Below, one piece after another: positions 5,855-7,007 of a stretch of 7,007 nucleotides of DNA. The position numbers were made by a program, and so were the translations under genes. The notes beneath the pieces were generated by a model. That model saw only the letters and a list, made by a program, of their open reading frames with translations. It was not told the DNA's origin and made no database searches. The stretch is from an uncultured Lachnospiraceae bacterium. Lineage in GTDB: Bacteria; Bacillota; Clostridia; Lachnospirales; Lachnospiraceae. The stretch spans positions 1 to 7,007 of the forward strand of contig CACZQT010000032.1 of NCBI GenBank assembly GCA_902783295.1, written 5' to 3'. Positions within the stretch are counted from its first letter, which is position 1; each line of letters begins with the position of its first letter.

Positions 5855-6850
5855 ATGAACGTAGAAGATATTCGCCGTCCGGAATCCATGAAGCGGATCA
5901 ATACCCCTGAGCTGGCAAATGCTTTTATCGAAGAACAGCTGGCGGCTCTGCGGGAGCAGATCGGAAACAAAAAGGTGCTGCTGGCCCTGTCCGGCGGTGT
6001 GGATTCATCTGTCGTAGCTGCTCTGCTGATTAAAGCCGTCGGGCAGCAGCTTGTCTGTGTACATGTCAACCATGGCCTGCTGCGCAAAGGCGAACCGGAA
6101 CAGGTTATCCAGGTCTTCCGCAATGAAATGAATGCCAACCTGATTTACGTGGACGCAGTGGACCGCTTCCTGGATAAGCTGGCCGGTGTAGATGATCCCG
6201 AGCAGAAGCGCCATATCATCGGGGAAGAATTCATCGACGTGTTCGCTGATGAAGCCCGAAAGCTGGACGGTGTGGAATTCCTGGCGCAGGGAACCATCTG
6301 GCCGGACATTCTGGAGAGCGAAGCCGGGATTAAAGCCCATCACAACGCCGGCGGCCTGCCGGAAGATATCGCTTCCCGTTTTGAACTGGTAGAACCTGTC
6401 CGCATCCTTTTCAAGGATGAGGTACGCGAAGTTGGCCGTGCCCTTGGCCTGCCGGCTTCCATGGTAGACCGTCAGCCGTTCCCCGGCCCTGGTCTGGGCG
6501 TACGCTGCCCCGGCGCTATCACCCGCGACCGCCTGGAAGCCGTCCGTGAATCGGATGCTATCGTCCGGGAAGAGTTTGCAAAGAATGGTCTGGAAGGCAA
6601 GGTATGGCAGTACTTTACCGTAGTTCCGGATTTCAAATCCACCGGAATCAAAAACGGCAAACGCACCTTCAACTGGCCCTGCATCATCCGCGCCATCAAC
6701 ACAACAGACGTTATGGAAGTGACCGTAGAACACCTGCCGGCCGAACTGATCGACCATCTGGTGAAACGCATCACGACAGAAGTCCCCGGGATTAACCGCG
6801 TACTTTTCGATTACACCCCGAAGCCCCCGGCCACGGTGGAGTACGAATAA
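5855..6850 (+). CDS. guaA: GMP synthase, ATP-pyrophosphatase and dimerisation domains only
   Basis: A 331-residue protein that makes GMP from XMP, ATP and ammonia, the last step of guanine nucleotide synthesis. The PP-loop SGGVDSS (46-52) binds ATP. QGTIWPDILES (145-155), HHNAGG (162-167) and RQPFPGPGLG (206-215) are the conserved ATPase and XMP-site motifs. The dimerisation domain fills about 235-331 and ends in KPPATVEYE, the family's C-terminal signature. The N-terminal glutamine amidotransferase domain of ordinary bacterial GuaA (about 190 residues with a catalytic Cys) is absent. The upstream gap holds no remnant of it, so ammonia must come from a separate glutaminase subunit or free ammonium. 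GAGG (5844-5847) lies seven bases before this ATG; an internal ATG at 5888 (Met12) has a weaker site. Tandem TAA TAA stops follow. The gene has its own promoter and leader. Confidence 0.93.
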   Translation: MNVEDIRRPESMKRINTPELANAFIEEQLAALREQIGNKKVLLALSGGVDSSVVAALLIKAVGQQLVCVHVNHGLLRKGEPEQVIQVFRNEMNANLIYVDAVDRFLDKLAGVDDPEQKRHIIGEEFIDVFADEARKLDGVEFLAQGTIWPDILESEAGIKAHHNAGGLPEDIASRFELVEPVRILFKDEVREVGRALGLPASMVDRQPFPGPGLGVRCPGAITRDRLEAVRESDAIVREEFAKNGLEGKVWQYFTVVPDFKSTGIKNGKRTFNWPCIIRAINTTDVMEVTVEHLPAELIDHLVKRITTEVPGINRVLFDYTPKPPATVEYE

Positions 6851-6853
6851 TAA

Positions 6854-6928
6854 CATCGACCTCGGAAACCCAATATTTATGCGGGTTGCAAGCATATTTG
6901 TTTAGTCGATGACAACAAATTGACAACA
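6854..6928. other. AT-rich segment after guaA with inverted and direct repeats
   Basis: Directly after the tandem stops, CATCGAC (6854-6860) is complementary to GTCGATG (6905-6911). Between them, AACCC (6867-6871) pairs with GGGTT (6883-6887). TGACAACA occurs twice, at 6910-6917 and 6921-6928, an 11-bp period that puts both copies on the same face of the helix. The second overlaps TTGACA (6920-6925), a perfect -35 hexamer, followed after 16 nt by a poor -10 (GATTAT, 6942-6947). The segment is clearly more AT-rich than the genes. The 3' end of guaA is a known target of integrative elements, so this may be an attachment-site scar. It could also be ordinary 3' sequence. Confidence 0.35.
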
Positions 6929-6956
6929 GCAATCTAAAACTGATTATTCTAAGAAC

Positions 6957-7000
6957 AAAAGGCTATCTGATTCCAGGTGGATTCAGATAGCCTTTTTCTT
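6957..7000. terminator. Strong intrinsic terminator downstream of guaA
   Basis: AAAAGGCTATCTGA (6957-6970) pairs with TCAGATAGCCTTTT (6983-6996), a 14-bp perfect stem. Inside it TCC and GGA extend the stem around an AGGT loop. The right arm runs into TTTTTCTTTTTG on the + strand, and the A-run on the left gives a T-run on the minus strand, so it can act in both directions. It lies about 106 nt after the guaA stop and ends this transcription unit. Confidence 0.88.
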
Positions 7001-7007
7001 TTTGTTT

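Noticed and set aside
6005..6895. Long minus-strand open frame opposite guaA
   Set aside because: It is antisense to a gene with clear PP-loop and C-terminal signatures, and I see no homology in the translation.

Overview
The window reads as chromosomal DNA of a moderately GC-rich Firmicute, most likely a gut or rumen anaerobe of the class Clostridia. The reasons are strong GGAGG-type ribosome binding sites, sigma-A promoters with 17-nt spacers, an iron-dependent butanol-dehydrogenase-type enzyme, and short intergenic palindromic repeats of a style I recall from gut Clostridia. The genus cannot be fixed by eye. All five protein genes lie on the + strand, and none is broken or cut by the window edge.

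Layout. Positions 1-334 carry no gene. They hold a bidirectional terminator (1-40), a composite palindrome of two hairpins inside a longer interrupted stem (50-125), a C-rich stretch between 9-bp inverted repeats (154-215), and a near-consensus promoter (224-252) with a hairpin leader. This promoter drives a MATE-family multidrug/cation antiporter (335-1750). A 192-bp gap with a palindromic repeat follows, then an iron-containing alcohol dehydrogenase of the YqhD/BdhA type (1943-3142). The next gap (3143-3315) carries a second copy of the same repeat in opposite orientation plus two further hairpins. After it comes a single-chain type I ABC exporter (3316-5079) and, 18 nt downstream and probably co-transcribed, a small family-6-type uracil-DNA-glycosylase-fold enzyme (DNA-deoxyinosine glycosylase, 5098-5598). 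A second strong promoter (5716-5744) and a structured leader of about 105 nt precede a GMP synthase that consists only of the ATP-pyrophosphatase and dimerisation domains (5855-6850). The final 157 bp are AT-rich, carry an 11-bp-period direct repeat, and end in a strong intrinsic terminator (6957-7000).

How the genes work together. There is no obvious single pathway. Two exporters and an aldehyde/alcohol oxidoreductase would suit detoxification and redox balance. The deoxyinosine glycosylase repairs deaminated bases, and GMP synthase supplies guanine nucleotides. Only the ABC exporter and glycosylase pair looks like a real operon. guaA is an independent unit with its own promoter.

I see no convincing undescribed multi-gene system here. 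The points most worth a second look are the GMP synthase without its glutaminase domain, its possibly pseudoknotted leader, the composite palindrome at 50-125, the two-copy repeat family, and the attachment-site-like sequence just after guaA.
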